Origin: PFJX01 sp964393825 | Lineage (GTDB): Bacteria; Pseudomonadota; Gammaproteobacteria; Burkholderiales; Thiobacillaceae | Assembly: GCA_964393825.1 (NCBI GenBank) | Contig: CAYMUY010000015.1 | Location: 1-64,000 of the forward strand | Direction: 5' to 3' | Length of the DNA stretch: 64,000 nucleotides | Shown: in pieces, positions 36,650-44,539 of the stretch | Layout of the letters: every line of letters starts with the position of its first letter | Position numbering within the stretch: position 1 is the stretch's first letter | Notes under the pieces: model-generated | What the model was told of the DNA's origin: nothing | The model's input: only the letters and a program-made list of their open reading frames with translations | Databases searched by the model: none | Made by a program: the position numbers and the translations under genes

Positions 36650-37336
36650 ATGCGCCTACTGATCATCGAAGACAACCGGGATATCGCCGCCAATCTCCTG
36701 GATTACCTGTCGGCGCATGGCCATGTGGTTGATCTCGCCCGGGATGGCTTGGGCGGGCTGCACCTGGCCCTGATCAACGATTACGACGCCATCGTGCTCG
36801 ATCTCATGCTGCCTGGCATGGACGGTCTCACGTTGTGCGGCAAGTTGCGCGGCGAGGCGGACAACCGTACCCCGGTGCTGATGCTGACCGCGCTGGACAC
36901 CCTGGATGACAAGGTTCGTGGTCTGGAAACGGGGGCGGATGACTATGTGGTCAAGCCATTCGCGCTGCGCGAGGTGGAGGCGCGGCTGCGCGCCCTCGCC
37001 CGCCGTGCGCAGCCGCAGGGGCAGACCCGCAAGCTGCATGTGGCCGACCTGAGTCTCGATGTGGAGACTTATCGCGTCAGTCGGGGAAAACGCGCCATCG
37101 ATCTGCCGCCGATCCCGCTCAAGTTGCTGGAATTGCTCATGCGCGCGTCTCCCCGGGTGGTCAGCCGCAAGGAGATGGAGGCCGCCATCTGGGGTGACCG
37201 GCCCCCGGACAGCGATGCGCTGAAAGCGCATTTCCACGTCCTGCGCGGCGCCATCGATAAACCCTTCGAAATGCCTCTGCTGCGCACGGTACGCGGGGTG
37301 GGGTATCAACTGGCTGATCCGGATGCGGCGACGTAG
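36650..37336 (+). CDS. OmpR/PhoB-family response regulator
   Basis: This 228-aa regulator has an N-terminal receiver (LLIIEDNRDIAANLLDYL, phospho-Asp in DAIVLDLMLPGMDG, and Lys in YVVKPFALREV) and a C-terminal winged-helix domain (PPIPLKLLELLMRASPRVVS ... LRTVRGVGYQLADP). The ATG at 36650 begins the conserved receiver; the longer frame from 36443 is non-coding. It overlaps its kinase gene by 14 bases. It probably acts at the 11-bp-spaced repeats upstream of the flavoprotein gene at 38744. Confidence 0.92.
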   Translation: MRLLIIEDNRDIAANLLDYLSAHGHVVDLARDGLGGLHLALINDYDAIVLDLMLPGMDGLTLCGKLRGEADNRTPVLMLTALDTLDDKVRGLETGADDYVVKPFALREVEARLRALARRAQPQGQTRKLHVADLSLDVETYRVSRGKRAIDLPPIPLKLLELLMRASPRVVSRKEMEAAIWGDRPPDSDALKAHFHVLRGAIDKPFEMPLLRTVRGVGYQLADPDAAT

Positions 37337-38606
37337 TTTCCGGTTCCGGGTCGCGCTCCATTTCGCCGGCTTTGGCGCGCTGCTGAGCCTGCTGATCTGT
37401 GCCGCGGTATTCGTCTTCGCGCACGATCTGGGCCAGCGCTTGATGGATGAAACCCTGCAGGCGGAAATGCAGGATTACCTGACCCGGCTGGAACGCAATC
37501 CCAGGGCGGCGTTGCCCCTCACCCTCACCCTCAGTGGCCATGTTCTCGACGGCGGCCGCGACGATGCCGGCGTTCCCTCGGTCTTGCGCGCGCTCACGCC
37601 CGGCAAGCACGACATCATCATGCATGGCCTGTCGTACCGGGCGATGGCGAGCGATCATCACGGCAAGCGGTATGTCTTCCTGTTCAACGAGTCGCTTCAG
37701 CAGCAGCGGGAACGGCAGTTTCTGTTGTTCCTGGGCGGCGGCGGCCTGGCCATGACCCTGCTGGCCGCGCTGGGCGGCTTTGCCCTGGCGCGTCGGGTCG
37801 TGGCGCCGGTGACGGCGCTGGCCGCGCGCGTCAGCGCCGCCGGCCCGCGTGAATCGGCGATCCGCGCCAGTAGCGGCGGTGCGCTGGACGAGGTGGAGGA
37901 ACTGGCGCTCATCTTCGATCGCACCCTGGCCAGCATCCAGAGCTGCATCGCGCGGGAGCGTGATTTCACCTCCAATGTCAGCCATGAACTGCGTACTCCC
38001 CTGGCCATCATTCGCGGCGCGGTGGAAGTGCTGGAGGAAGATGCCGCCCTGAATCCCGGACAGCGCCAGCGTCTCGCTCGCATCGAACGCGCAAGCCGCG
38101 ACATGGCCGACCTGACCAGCGCCCTCTTGCATCTGGCTCGGCATGAAAGCGCCCTGCCCGGCGAGCGTGAAAGCTGCGATCTGGCGGCAGTCGTCCGTGA
38201 CTCCATCGAAAAATATCGCGCCCTGAATCGGGAACGGCCCCTGTATATCAGTGTGGACATCCCGGCGCGACTCATGCTCCCGGTTGCCAGAATCCTGGCC
38301 GTGGTCGTGGTGGACAATCTGGTGGGCAACGCGTTCCAGCACGCCGGGTCCGGCGCCACCCGCCTCGACCTGCGCCTGGAGCCGGATCGGCTGGTCATTC
38401 GCGATACTGGATCAGGCATCGTGGCAAGCGAATTGAGCGATGTTTTCCAGCGCCATTACCGGGGGACGCATTCCACCGGCCTGGGCATCGGCCTCTCCCT
38501 GGTCAAGCGCATCTGCGACTTGAGTGGTTGGGAAGTGCGCATGGAAAGCGCCCCGGGCCAGGGCACCACGGTCTCACTGCTGTTTCCTCCCTCGGTCGCG
38601 CCTTAA
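37323..38606 (+). CDS. Sensor histidine kinase partner of the OmpR-type regulator
   Basis: This 427-aa kinase has two transmembrane helices (residues about 15-36 and 137-160), a periplasmic region of about 100 residues, and a transmitter with H-box FTSNVSHELRTPLAIIRGAV, N-box VDNLVGNAFQHAG and DTGSGI and GLGIGLSLVKRI. The short input domain (MHGLSYRAMASDHHGKRYVF) has no recognised ligand. The first of four CTTRACC-type repeats overlaps its stop codon, so the flavoprotein promoter lies right behind it. Confidence 0.92.
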   Translation: MRRRSFRFRVALHFAGFGALLSLLICAAVFVFAHDLGQRLMDETLQAEMQDYLTRLERNPRAALPLTLTLSGHVLDGGRDDAGVPSVLRALTPGKHDIIMHGLSYRAMASDHHGKRYVFLFNESLQQQRERQFLLFLGGGGLAMTLLAALGGFALARRVVAPVTALAARVSAAGPRESAIRASSGGALDEVEELALIFDRTLASIQSCIARERDFTSNVSHELRTPLAIIRGAVEVLEEDAALNPGQRQRLARIERASRDMADLTSALLHLARHESALPGERESCDLAAVVRDSIEKYRALNRERPLYISVDIPARLMLPVARILAVVVVDNLVGNAFQHAGSGATRLDLRLEPDRLVIRDTGSGIVASELSDVFQRHYRGTHSTGLGIGLSLVKRICDLSGWEVRMESAPGQGTTVSLLFPPSVAP

Positions 38607-38657
38607 CCATTCCTTGACCTGATGGCAACCTGGGCTTGACCCGGTCGAGCCTAGGAT
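38602..38657 (+). promoter_or_regulatory. PhoB-box-like promoter for the flavoprotein-Rieske genes
   Basis: Four 7-mers are spaced exactly 11 bp: CTTAACC (38602), CTTGACC (38613), GGCAACC (38624), CTTGACC (38635). TAGGAT (38652-38657), a fair -10, starts 10 bases after the last repeat, the same geometry as in PhoB-activated promoters where the activator replaces the -35. The response regulator at 36650 is the obvious candidate. Confidence 0.7.
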
Positions 38658-38743
38658 GCGCGAGAGCCCCTTCGCCTGGTAGGTCTGACTCAGGGCGGCA
38701 TGGGCCATTCGTCCAATCTCGACCATCGGCAGGAGACTATCCA

Positions 38744-40108
38744 ATGACTCAACATATCGATCGACGCAATTTTCTGAAAATGGGCGGCGTCATTCTGGCG
38801 GCCGGATCGGCCGGGTGCGCCACCGGCGTGACCAGTTCCGCCATGGCTGGCGGCGCCAGGGCCGCCGCGGTTTCTTCCGGCATGATGGCCAACCTGCCCA
38901 AGGCCAAAGGCCCGCGCCTGGTGGTCGTGGGGGGCGGCACTTCCGGCCTCACCATCGCCAAGTACGCCAAGAAGGCCTACCCGAAATTCGACGTCGTTCT
39001 GGTGGAAAAGCGCGATATGTACTCGTCCTGTTTCTCCAGCAACATGTGGTACGCGGGCGTCATCAACCTGGAATTCCTGGCCGAGCACAGCTTCCTCGAT
39101 GCCGCCGTCAACAATGGCTACATCTACTTCAATGCCACCGTCACCGGTCTCGATCGCGCCGGCCGCGTGCTGGCGACCAACGAGGGCGACATCCACTATG
39201 ACTTCCTGGTGATCGCCCCCGGCATTTCCTACGACTACGACAAGATCGGCGTCAAGGACGCCGGTGCCCAGGCGGCGTTGCGCCAGATGTATCCCGGTGG
39301 TTTCATTTCCCCGACCGAGCACGTCACCATCAAGCGCAAGCTCGACGAGTTCGAGGGTGGCGTCTTCGTGCAGACCGTGCCGTCCGGCAACTACCGCTGC
39401 CTGCCCGGCCCCTATGAGCGGGCCTGCCTGATGGCTTCCATCTTCAAGAAGAACAAGATCAAGGGCAAGGTCCTGGTACTGGACGCCAATCCCGAGATCA
39501 CCATCAAGAAAGTCGGCTTCCACGCGGCCTTTGACGAGTTGTACAAGGATTACCTCGAATGGAAGCCCAACCAGGGCGTGCTCGGGGTCGACGTGGAGAA
39601 GCGCATCATCAAGACCGAGTTCGACGAGTTCAAGTTCGACGACGCCGCCATTTACGCCAATTGCCGCGGCTCCACGCTGATCGAGCATCTTGGTCTCATG
39701 GGCGACAGCCAGAAGACCAACCAGAAGGAAGCCAACATCGATACGCGCTTCTACAACATCATCGGCGACCCCCATGTCTATGTCACCGGCGACGCGCGTC
39801 CCCATCCCTACTCCAAGAGCGCGAACACCTCCAATACCGAGGGCCATTTCGTCGCCCAGGTGCTGGCCGCTCGCGCGCAGGGCAAGGAAATCGACTGGGT
39901 CAGTCCGCGCACCATTTGCTACTCCATGGTCAACGCCAACCCGGCGGAAGCCATTTCCGTCGATGCCGGCTACGACTACGATCCCGCCAAGGATGCGATC
40001 ACCGGCTTCTCCAAGGACACCAAGACCTTCGAGAACCGCAGCACGGCTTACGGCCAGGCGACTCTGGAATGGGCCCGTGGCATGTATCGCGACATGTTCA
40101 ATGCCTGA
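38744..40108 (+). CDS. fccB: FccB/SoxF-like FAD flavoprotein (sulfide dehydrogenase-type)
   Basis: This 454-aa protein carries a Tat signal (DRRNFLKMGGVILAAG) and then the FAD-binding GGGTSGLTIAKYAKK. Further family features are YSSCFSSN, which carries a redox cysteine, and GNYRCLPGPYERACLMA, the PYER motif of the flavocytochrome c sulfide dehydrogenase flavoprotein. It probably oxidises sulfide to sulfur or polysulfide in the periplasm. AGGAG lies 8 bases before the ATG at 38744. The usual cytochrome subunit FccA is absent; a Rieske protein follows instead, and may be the electron acceptor. Assignment to sulfide oxidation is by family; other substrates are possible. Confidence 0.82.
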   Translation: MTQHIDRRNFLKMGGVILAAGSAGCATGVTSSAMAGGARAAAVSSGMMANLPKAKGPRLVVVGGGTSGLTIAKYAKKAYPKFDVVLVEKRDMYSSCFSSNMWYAGVINLEFLAEHSFLDAAVNNGYIYFNATVTGLDRAGRVLATNEGDIHYDFLVIAPGISYDYDKIGVKDAGAQAALRQMYPGGFISPTEHVTIKRKLDEFEGGVFVQTVPSGNYRCLPGPYERACLMASIFKKNKIKGKVLVLDANPEITIKKVGFHAAFDELYKDYLEWKPNQGVLGVDVEKRIIKTEFDEFKFDDAAIYANCRGSTLIEHLGLMGDSQKTNQKEANIDTRFYNIIGDPHVYVTGDARPHPYSKSANTSNTEGHFVAQVLAARAQGKEIDWVSPRTICYSMVNANPAEAISVDAGYDYDPAKDAITGFSKDTKTFENRSTAYGQATLEWARGMYRDMFNA

Positions 40109-40145
40109 TTGGCGCGAGCCCGTCACGCGCGTTTGATACAACCCG

Positions 40146-40165
40146 CCGCCCTTCGGGGCGGTTTC
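40146..40165 (+). terminator. Hairpin with UUCG loop between flavoprotein and Rieske genes
   Basis: CCGCCC (40146-40151)-TTCG-GGGCGG (40156-40161) is followed by TTTCC. The stable tetraloop and short T-run could give partial termination or transcript processing, lowering Rieske expression relative to the flavoprotein. It lies about 11 bases upstream of the GGAG site of the Rieske gene. Confidence 0.45.
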
Positions 40166-40184
40166 CTGCCATGGAGAATAGCTG

Positions 40185-40889
40185 ATGGATAGGCGTGGAT
40201 TCGTGAAGGTATGCGCGGGCAGCGCGGCGTTGGCCCTGGCCAACTGGGAGCGGATGGCGGTTGCCGCCGGCTTCGAGTCGTTCCCCCCCGCGAAACTGAC
40301 CAACAAGTTTGGCGCCCCGCTCAAGGGCGCGGAAATTCCGACCAATGAGGCAATGGTGTTTTCCTATCCCGTCGCCGGGGTGCCCTGCTTCCTGATCAAC
40401 CTGGGCGACCGTCCCGTTCAGTCCGGCCAGGCGCTGAATAACGAGGATGGCGAGTACCAATGGAAGGGTGGCGTCGGCCCGAAAGGCCAGTTCGTGGCTT
40501 TCGTCGCCATCTGCACCCACCAGTTGAGCTATCCGCAACCGGAAGTGTCCTACCTGCGCTATGCCGCCGAGGGCAGCGAACTGGCCGGCGGCGCCGGCAA
40601 GATCGTCTGTTGCGCCCATGCCAGCGTGTTCGAGCCAGGTGAAGGCGCCCGCGTCGTCAGCGGTCCGGCGACCATGCCGCTGCTGCCGGTCAGCCTGGTT
40701 TATGACCCGGTGAGCGATGAGCTCTCGGCCGACGGCATCATGGGCATGGCGTACATCAAACGCTTTTTCAATACCTTCAAGGGCGACCTCAATGCCCGCT
40801 ATGGTCGCGGCGGTTATCGTCTGGATGTCGGCAACAAGACCGCTTGCGTGCCGCTCAGCCAGTACAGCGGCGCCGTACCGGCCTGCTGA
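40185..40889 (+). CDS. Tat-exported Rieske [2Fe-2S] protein
   Basis: This 234-aa protein has a short Tat-like N-terminus (MDRRGFVKVCAGSAALALA) and a Rieske domain with CTH (in AICTHQLSYP) and CCAH (in IVCCAHASVFEPGEG), followed by VVSGPATMPLLP, like the GPAP loop of Rieske proteins. The gap between the two ligand pairs is about 30 residues, longer than usual, so the fold carries an insertion. It ends with two more cysteines, one in TACVPLS and one as the last residue. Its position after the FccB-like flavoprotein suggests electron transfer between them; this is inferred. Confidence 0.82.
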   Translation: MDRRGFVKVCAGSAALALANWERMAVAAGFESFPPAKLTNKFGAPLKGAEIPTNEAMVFSYPVAGVPCFLINLGDRPVQSGQALNNEDGEYQWKGGVGPKGQFVAFVAICTHQLSYPQPEVSYLRYAAEGSELAGGAGKIVCCAHASVFEPGEGARVVSGPATMPLLPVSLVYDPVSDELSADGIMGMAYIKRFFNTFKGDLNARYGRGGYRLDVGNKTACVPLSQYSGAVPAC

Positions 40890-40901
40890 GGGCCCGGGGG
40901 C

Positions 40902-42257
40902 TCACTCCAGGCCAAAGCGCTTGATCCGCCGCCACAGGGAGACCCGGTCGATACCGAGGATCTCGGCGGCCTGGTTGCGGTTGCCGCCGGTGTATTCCAG
41001 CACCTGGGCGATATGGGCGGCCTCGTTCATTTCCAGGGTCTGGAGCGCATTGCTCTCGGGCGTGGCGACACGTACCGAGAGTTCGCGCAGGCTTTCCGGC
41101 AGGTGCGCGAGCTCCAGCGTGGTGCCGCGCGCCAGGGCGACGCCGCGCTCGATCAGGTTGGCCAGTTCGCGGACATTGCCGGGATAGTCGTAGCGGCTAA
41201 GCAGGCGCAGCGCGTCGGGAGCAATGTCGGCGACCGGTCTGGCCATCGCCTGGGCGAATTTCTTCAGGAAGTAGTAGGCCAGCGGCGGCACATCGTCGCG
41301 TCGCTCGCGCAACGCCGGCAGGGCGAGGTTGACGACGTTGAGACGGAAATAGAGATCGGCGCGGAAACGGCCGTTATCGACGCTTTCCTGGAGGTCGCGA
41401 TTGGTTGCCGCGATGAAGCGCGCGTCCACCGCCACCGCCTCGGTACCTCCGACGCGCAGCAGTTCCCGCTCCTGCAGGACGCGCAGCAGCTTGACCTGCA
41501 TGGCGGTCGACATCTCCGTGATTTCGTCGAGGAACAGGGTGCCGCCCTCGGCCATTTCGATGAGACCGCGTTTCTGCCGGTCGGCGCCGGTGAATGCCCC
41601 CTTCTCATGGCCGAACAGTTCGTTGGCGAGCAGTTCCTCCTGCAAGGCACCACAGTTCACCCCGATGAAGCGGTGATCGGCGCGGCTGCTGTGACTGTGG
41701 AGATAACGCGCCAGCAACTCCTTGCCGGTGCCGGACTCGCCACTGATCAGGACATTGCAGTCGGTCGGACCCACCTGCCGGGCGGTGTCGAGCAGGCGCA
41801 GCATCACCGCGTCCTGGGTGATGATGTTGAGACCGCCCTCGTAGCCCTCGATGCGCCGTTTCAGGGCGCGGTTCTCGCGCTTGAGCAGCACCACCTCGAG
41901 CGCCCCCTTGACCACCTGGCGCACCTCGTCGAGCCGATAAGGCTTGGCGATATAGTGGAAAGCACCTTCCTTCATCGCCTCGACGGCGGAATCCAGGGTG
42001 GCATGGCCGGTGATGACGATGACCTCGCCCTCCGGCTGCAGTTCGCGGGCGCGCCGCAACACTTCCATGCCGTCCACGCTCTTCATGCGCAGATCGGTGA
42101 GCGTCACGTCGAATTCGCGCTGGCGCAACTCGCCGAGTGCGGCGGCGCCGCTCTGGCAGGCGGTGACCTCGTAGCCCTCCTTGCGCAGCAGGTGGGACAG
42201 GGTTTTCAGGGCGGCGGCTTCGTCATCGACGACCAGGATGCGGGCGGGAACGGTCAT
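40902..42257 (-). CDS. NtrC-type sigma-54 response regulator, module B
   Basis: This 451-aa regulator has the same domain order as module A: receiver (LVVDDEAAALKTLSHLLRKE, Asp in VTLTDLRMKSVDG), AAA+ domain with GESGTGKE and the GAFTGA loop, and Fis-type HTH (GNRNQAAEILGIDRVSLWRR). The ATG at 42257 overlaps the kinase stop by four bases (ATGA). The recognition helix is identical to that of module A apart from one or two positions, so both may bind related sites. The likely target is the sigma-54 promoter at 43907-43922. Confidence 0.93.
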   Translation of the reverse strand: MTVPARILVVDDEAAALKTLSHLLRKEGYEVTACQSGAAALGELRQREFDVTLTDLRMKSVDGMEVLRRARELQPEGEVIVITGHATLDSAVEAMKEGAFHYIAKPYRLDEVRQVVKGALEVVLLKRENRALKRRIEGYEGGLNIITQDAVMLRLLDTARQVGPTDCNVLISGESGTGKELLARYLHSHSSRADHRFIGVNCGALQEELLANELFGHEKGAFTGADRQKRGLIEMAEGGTLFLDEITEMSTAMQVKLLRVLQERELLRVGGTEAVAVDARFIAATNRDLQESVDNGRFRADLYFRLNVVNLALPALRERRDDVPPLAYYFLKKFAQAMARPVADIAPDALRLLSRYDYPGNVRELANLIERGVALARGTTLELAHLPESLRELSVRVATPESNALQTLEMNEAAHIAQVLEYTGGNRNQAAEILGIDRVSLWRRIKRFGLE

Positions 42258-43732
42258 GAGGTCGCGCCACATGGCAGCCACAGGCTGAAGCAGGCACCGG
42301 CGCCCGGTCGGCTGGTCACGGCGATGGCGCCACCGTGTTCCTCGATGATCTCGGCGACGATGTAGAGCCCCAGGCCGGTGCCTTCTCCCGGCGCGTGCGT
42401 GGTGAAGAAAGGGTCGAAGACCTGACCGATGCGCTCGCGGCTGATGCCGGGGCCGTCGTCGCGGACATGGATGAGGACCGCGCGGTCGGCATCGACCGGG
42501 GTGCCCAGCATCTGCGCGTGACCCAGCGCCATGTCTTGCGCCAGTTCGGCCGGCGGCCAGTCGCGTGGCTCGGCGGCGGCGGCGGCGATGTGGACATGGG
42601 TGGTGTCGCCGCCGGCGTCGAGCGCATTCTGGATCAGGTTGATGAAGACCTGCTGCATCCGTTGCGGATCGATGCAGAGCATGAGATCGGCCGCCACCGC
42701 GATCCTGACCGTGTCGGCGGCCGGCAGTCGCGGCCGCAGCAGCAGCAGGCTCTTGTCGAGGACGTCGAGCAGGGGGGTCGGCCGGCTCTCGTGGCCGGGG
42801 CGGCGGCTGTAGTCGAGCAGGGTGCGCACGATCTTGCGGGCACGTTCGGTTTCCTCGTCGATCTGGGTCAGCCAGCCACGCAATTCGTCGCGCGCGTCAT
42901 TGGGCAAGGTCGCGGGCAACGATTCGATTTCCTCCAGCGCGATCTGGGCGGCGCCGGAGATGTTGCCGAGCGGATTGTTGAGTTCGTGCGCGACGCCGGA
43001 GGCCAGCGTGCCCAGCGAGGCCAGTTTTTCCGATTGCAGCACCAGGCGGCGGCGCGACTCCAGGTCATGCAGCATGCGGTTGAGCGCCTGCGTGAAGGAG
43101 ACGATCTCGCGATCCCCGGAAACCATCGAGAAGGCGCTGTAACGGCCCCGTGCCAGCGGTTCGAGCTGCGCCTCGAGTTGCCGCAACGGCTTCCCCACCA
43201 GGCGGTACAGCACTTGTCCACCCAGCAGCGCCAGCATCACCAGCACCACCACGGACCAGAGCAGCGCATCGCGAGCCTGCCGCACGCTGCCACCCAGATG
43301 GGCGCGCTCCAGTCGCGCCAGATGCTCGCCACGCATCAGGATATCGTGCCCCGCCGCGCGGATCGCCCTCTTGTCGACACCGTCGGCGTCATCGAACTGC
43401 ACGCGGTAGCGCGTCAGCGCTTGCCCCAGGGCGCGCAATTCTTCGGGCCGCGCCAGGGTGGCGAGGAGGGCGCCATCCTTTTCCAGTAGTCGTTCCAGCT
43501 CACTCGCCGAGCGATACGCGGCATCGAGATCCGGACGGGCGCGATAGAGAAAGTAATTCTTCTCTTGTCGACGCATTTCCTGCGCCGTTTCCAGGAACGT
43601 GGCAATGGCCACGCCCTCGTCGATGCGTCGCTCGACATAGCTCAGGTTGGCCAGGGCGAACAGCACGAACACCCCAACCCCGAGTACCAGAGCGAGATAG
43701 GTGAGCACGACTTTGCCTCGGATGCTAGCCAT
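42254..43732 (-). CDS. Membrane sensor histidine kinase, module B
   Basis: This 492-aa kinase is a paralogue of the module A kinase: MASIRGKVVLTYLALVLGVG at the start, RRQEKNYFLYRARPDLDA in the periplasmic helical region, then a second helix, HAMP and a transmitter with SGVAHELNNPLGNISGAAQ, LIQNALDAG and GTGLGLYIVAEII. I chose the ATG at 43732 because it aligns with the module A kinase start and leaves the repeat at 43737 outside the gene. Starts at 43735 and 43744 are also possible. The signal is unknown. Confidence 0.9.
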   Translation of the reverse strand: MASIRGKVVLTYLALVLGVGVFVLFALANLSYVERRIDEGVAIATFLETAQEMRRQEKNYFLYRARPDLDAAYRSASELERLLEKDGALLATLARPEELRALGQALTRYRVQFDDADGVDKRAIRAAGHDILMRGEHLARLERAHLGGSVRQARDALLWSVVVLVMLALLGGQVLYRLVGKPLRQLEAQLEPLARGRYSAFSMVSGDREIVSFTQALNRMLHDLESRRRLVLQSEKLASLGTLASGVAHELNNPLGNISGAAQIALEEIESLPATLPNDARDELRGWLTQIDEETERARKIVRTLLDYSRRPGHESRPTPLLDVLDKSLLLLRPRLPAADTVRIAVAADLMLCIDPQRMQQVFINLIQNALDAGGDTTHVHIAAAAAEPRDWPPAELAQDMALGHAQMLGTPVDADRAVLIHVRDDGPGISRERIGQVFDPFFTTHAPGEGTGLGLYIVAEIIEEHGGAIAVTSRPGAGACFSLWLPCGATS

Positions 43733-43736
43733 CATG

Positions 43737-43754
43737 TGTTTCATTCCAGAAACA
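43737..43754. promoter_or_regulatory. First inverted repeat TGTTTC-N6-GAAACA (enhancer candidate)
   Basis: TGTTTC-ATTCCA-GAAACA is a perfect inverted repeat. It overlaps GAAACA-TGTTTC, so the site could bind overlapping dimers. It lies at the kinase start and about 160 bases upstream of the sigma-54 promoter. Confidence 0.65.
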
Positions 43755-43823
43755 TGTTTCAAAAGTGGAACTTTGTCTGAGATGTCATCTTAATCATCAG
43801 CTTATATGAATATCCTGTTGCTG

Positions 43824-43841
43824 TGTTTCATTACAGAAACA
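43824..43841. promoter_or_regulatory. Second inverted repeat TGTTTC-N6-GAAACA (enhancer candidate)
   Basis: TGTTTC-ATTACA-GAAACA repeats the site at 43737-43754 with one base different, 87 bp apart (about eight helical turns). Paired sites on the same DNA face are typical for NtrC-type activators. It lies about 70 bases upstream of the sigma-54 promoter. Confidence 0.7.
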
Positions 43842-43906
43842 TTCCCGGGGTGTGGGCTTGGTCTGTCATCCGGTTTATTAACAAGGGCTTAGCGTTCCCG
43901 TTGTTA

Positions 43907-43922
43907 TGGCATGGCGCTTGCT
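43907..43922 (+). promoter_or_regulatory. Sigma-54 promoter, module B
   Basis: TGGCATG-GCGC-TTGCT matches the consensus at nearly every conserved base, with GG and GC 10 bases apart. Transcription should start near 43934 and read the Usp-like gene at 43957 and the two SulP genes after it. Confidence 0.88.
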
Positions 43923-43956
43923 ATGAGTATGGCTGATCCGGAACCGATGCCCTCCC

Positions 43957-44487
43957 ATGAAAACCTTGACGCAACAACTCAAACAGGCACTGAGCGCCCT
44001 GGCCATCGCCGATATCGGCGAGCGCGCCGGAACCCGCGCCATCAATGCGGCCCTCAACCCCGGCACCGCGCATGCCGGTACACCGTCATTGGCCACGCCA
44101 TCGGGAAAATGGATCGCGCTCGGCGTGGGCGAGAGTTTGCCGACGCCGGTCATGACCTATGTCATTGGCGCCTGCCAGCGCATGCATGCCGGCCTGCTGC
44201 TGATCGGCGTCGATGCCAAGCGTGTGCGAACGCTGCTGGCCGAGCATCTGCCCGCGCTGCGCGGTATCGACTGCATGACGGAGGAACTGGAGAGTGACTC
44301 CGCCGCCGCCGTCTTGCGCGCGATGAACCTGCATCGCGGCCTGCTGTTTGCCGTGTCCGGCACCAAGGACGATCCCTTGCGGCCCTTCCTGCGCGGTCGT
44401 CGCGCGCCGCGCACCCCGGTGCCGATCGTGCTGGTCAGCGAGAAGCCCCCCGCCGTGGCGTGCCAGACGACGGCCGCCTTCGCCTGA
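43957..44487 (+). CDS. Small Usp-like protein of module B (unknown function)
   Basis: This 176-aa protein is a diverged paralogue of the module A protein at 32996: the same N-terminal helix (TLTQQLKQALSALAIADIGE), then a Usp-like alternating region (WIALGVGESLPTPVMTYVIG, CQRMHAGLLLIGVD) and a final VPIVLVSEKPP strand. The two are weakly similar outside the first 20 residues. The ribosome site is poor, so the start is based on the shared N-terminus. It is the first gene behind the module B sigma-54 promoter. It may link transporter activity to the energy state, as Usp proteins sometimes do; no direct evidence. Confidence 0.72.
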   Translation: MKTLTQQLKQALSALAIADIGERAGTRAINAALNPGTAHAGTPSLATPSGKWIALGVGESLPTPVMTYVIGACQRMHAGLLLIGVDAKRVRTLLAEHLPALRGIDCMTEELESDSAAAVLRAMNLHRGLLFAVSGTKDDPLRPFLRGRRAPRTPVPIVLVSEKPPAVACQTTAAFA

Positions 44488-44539
44488 ACCGGCGCGCGAT
44501 GTCCTACCTCTTTCCTTATCGCAAGCGAGTCCATAACCA

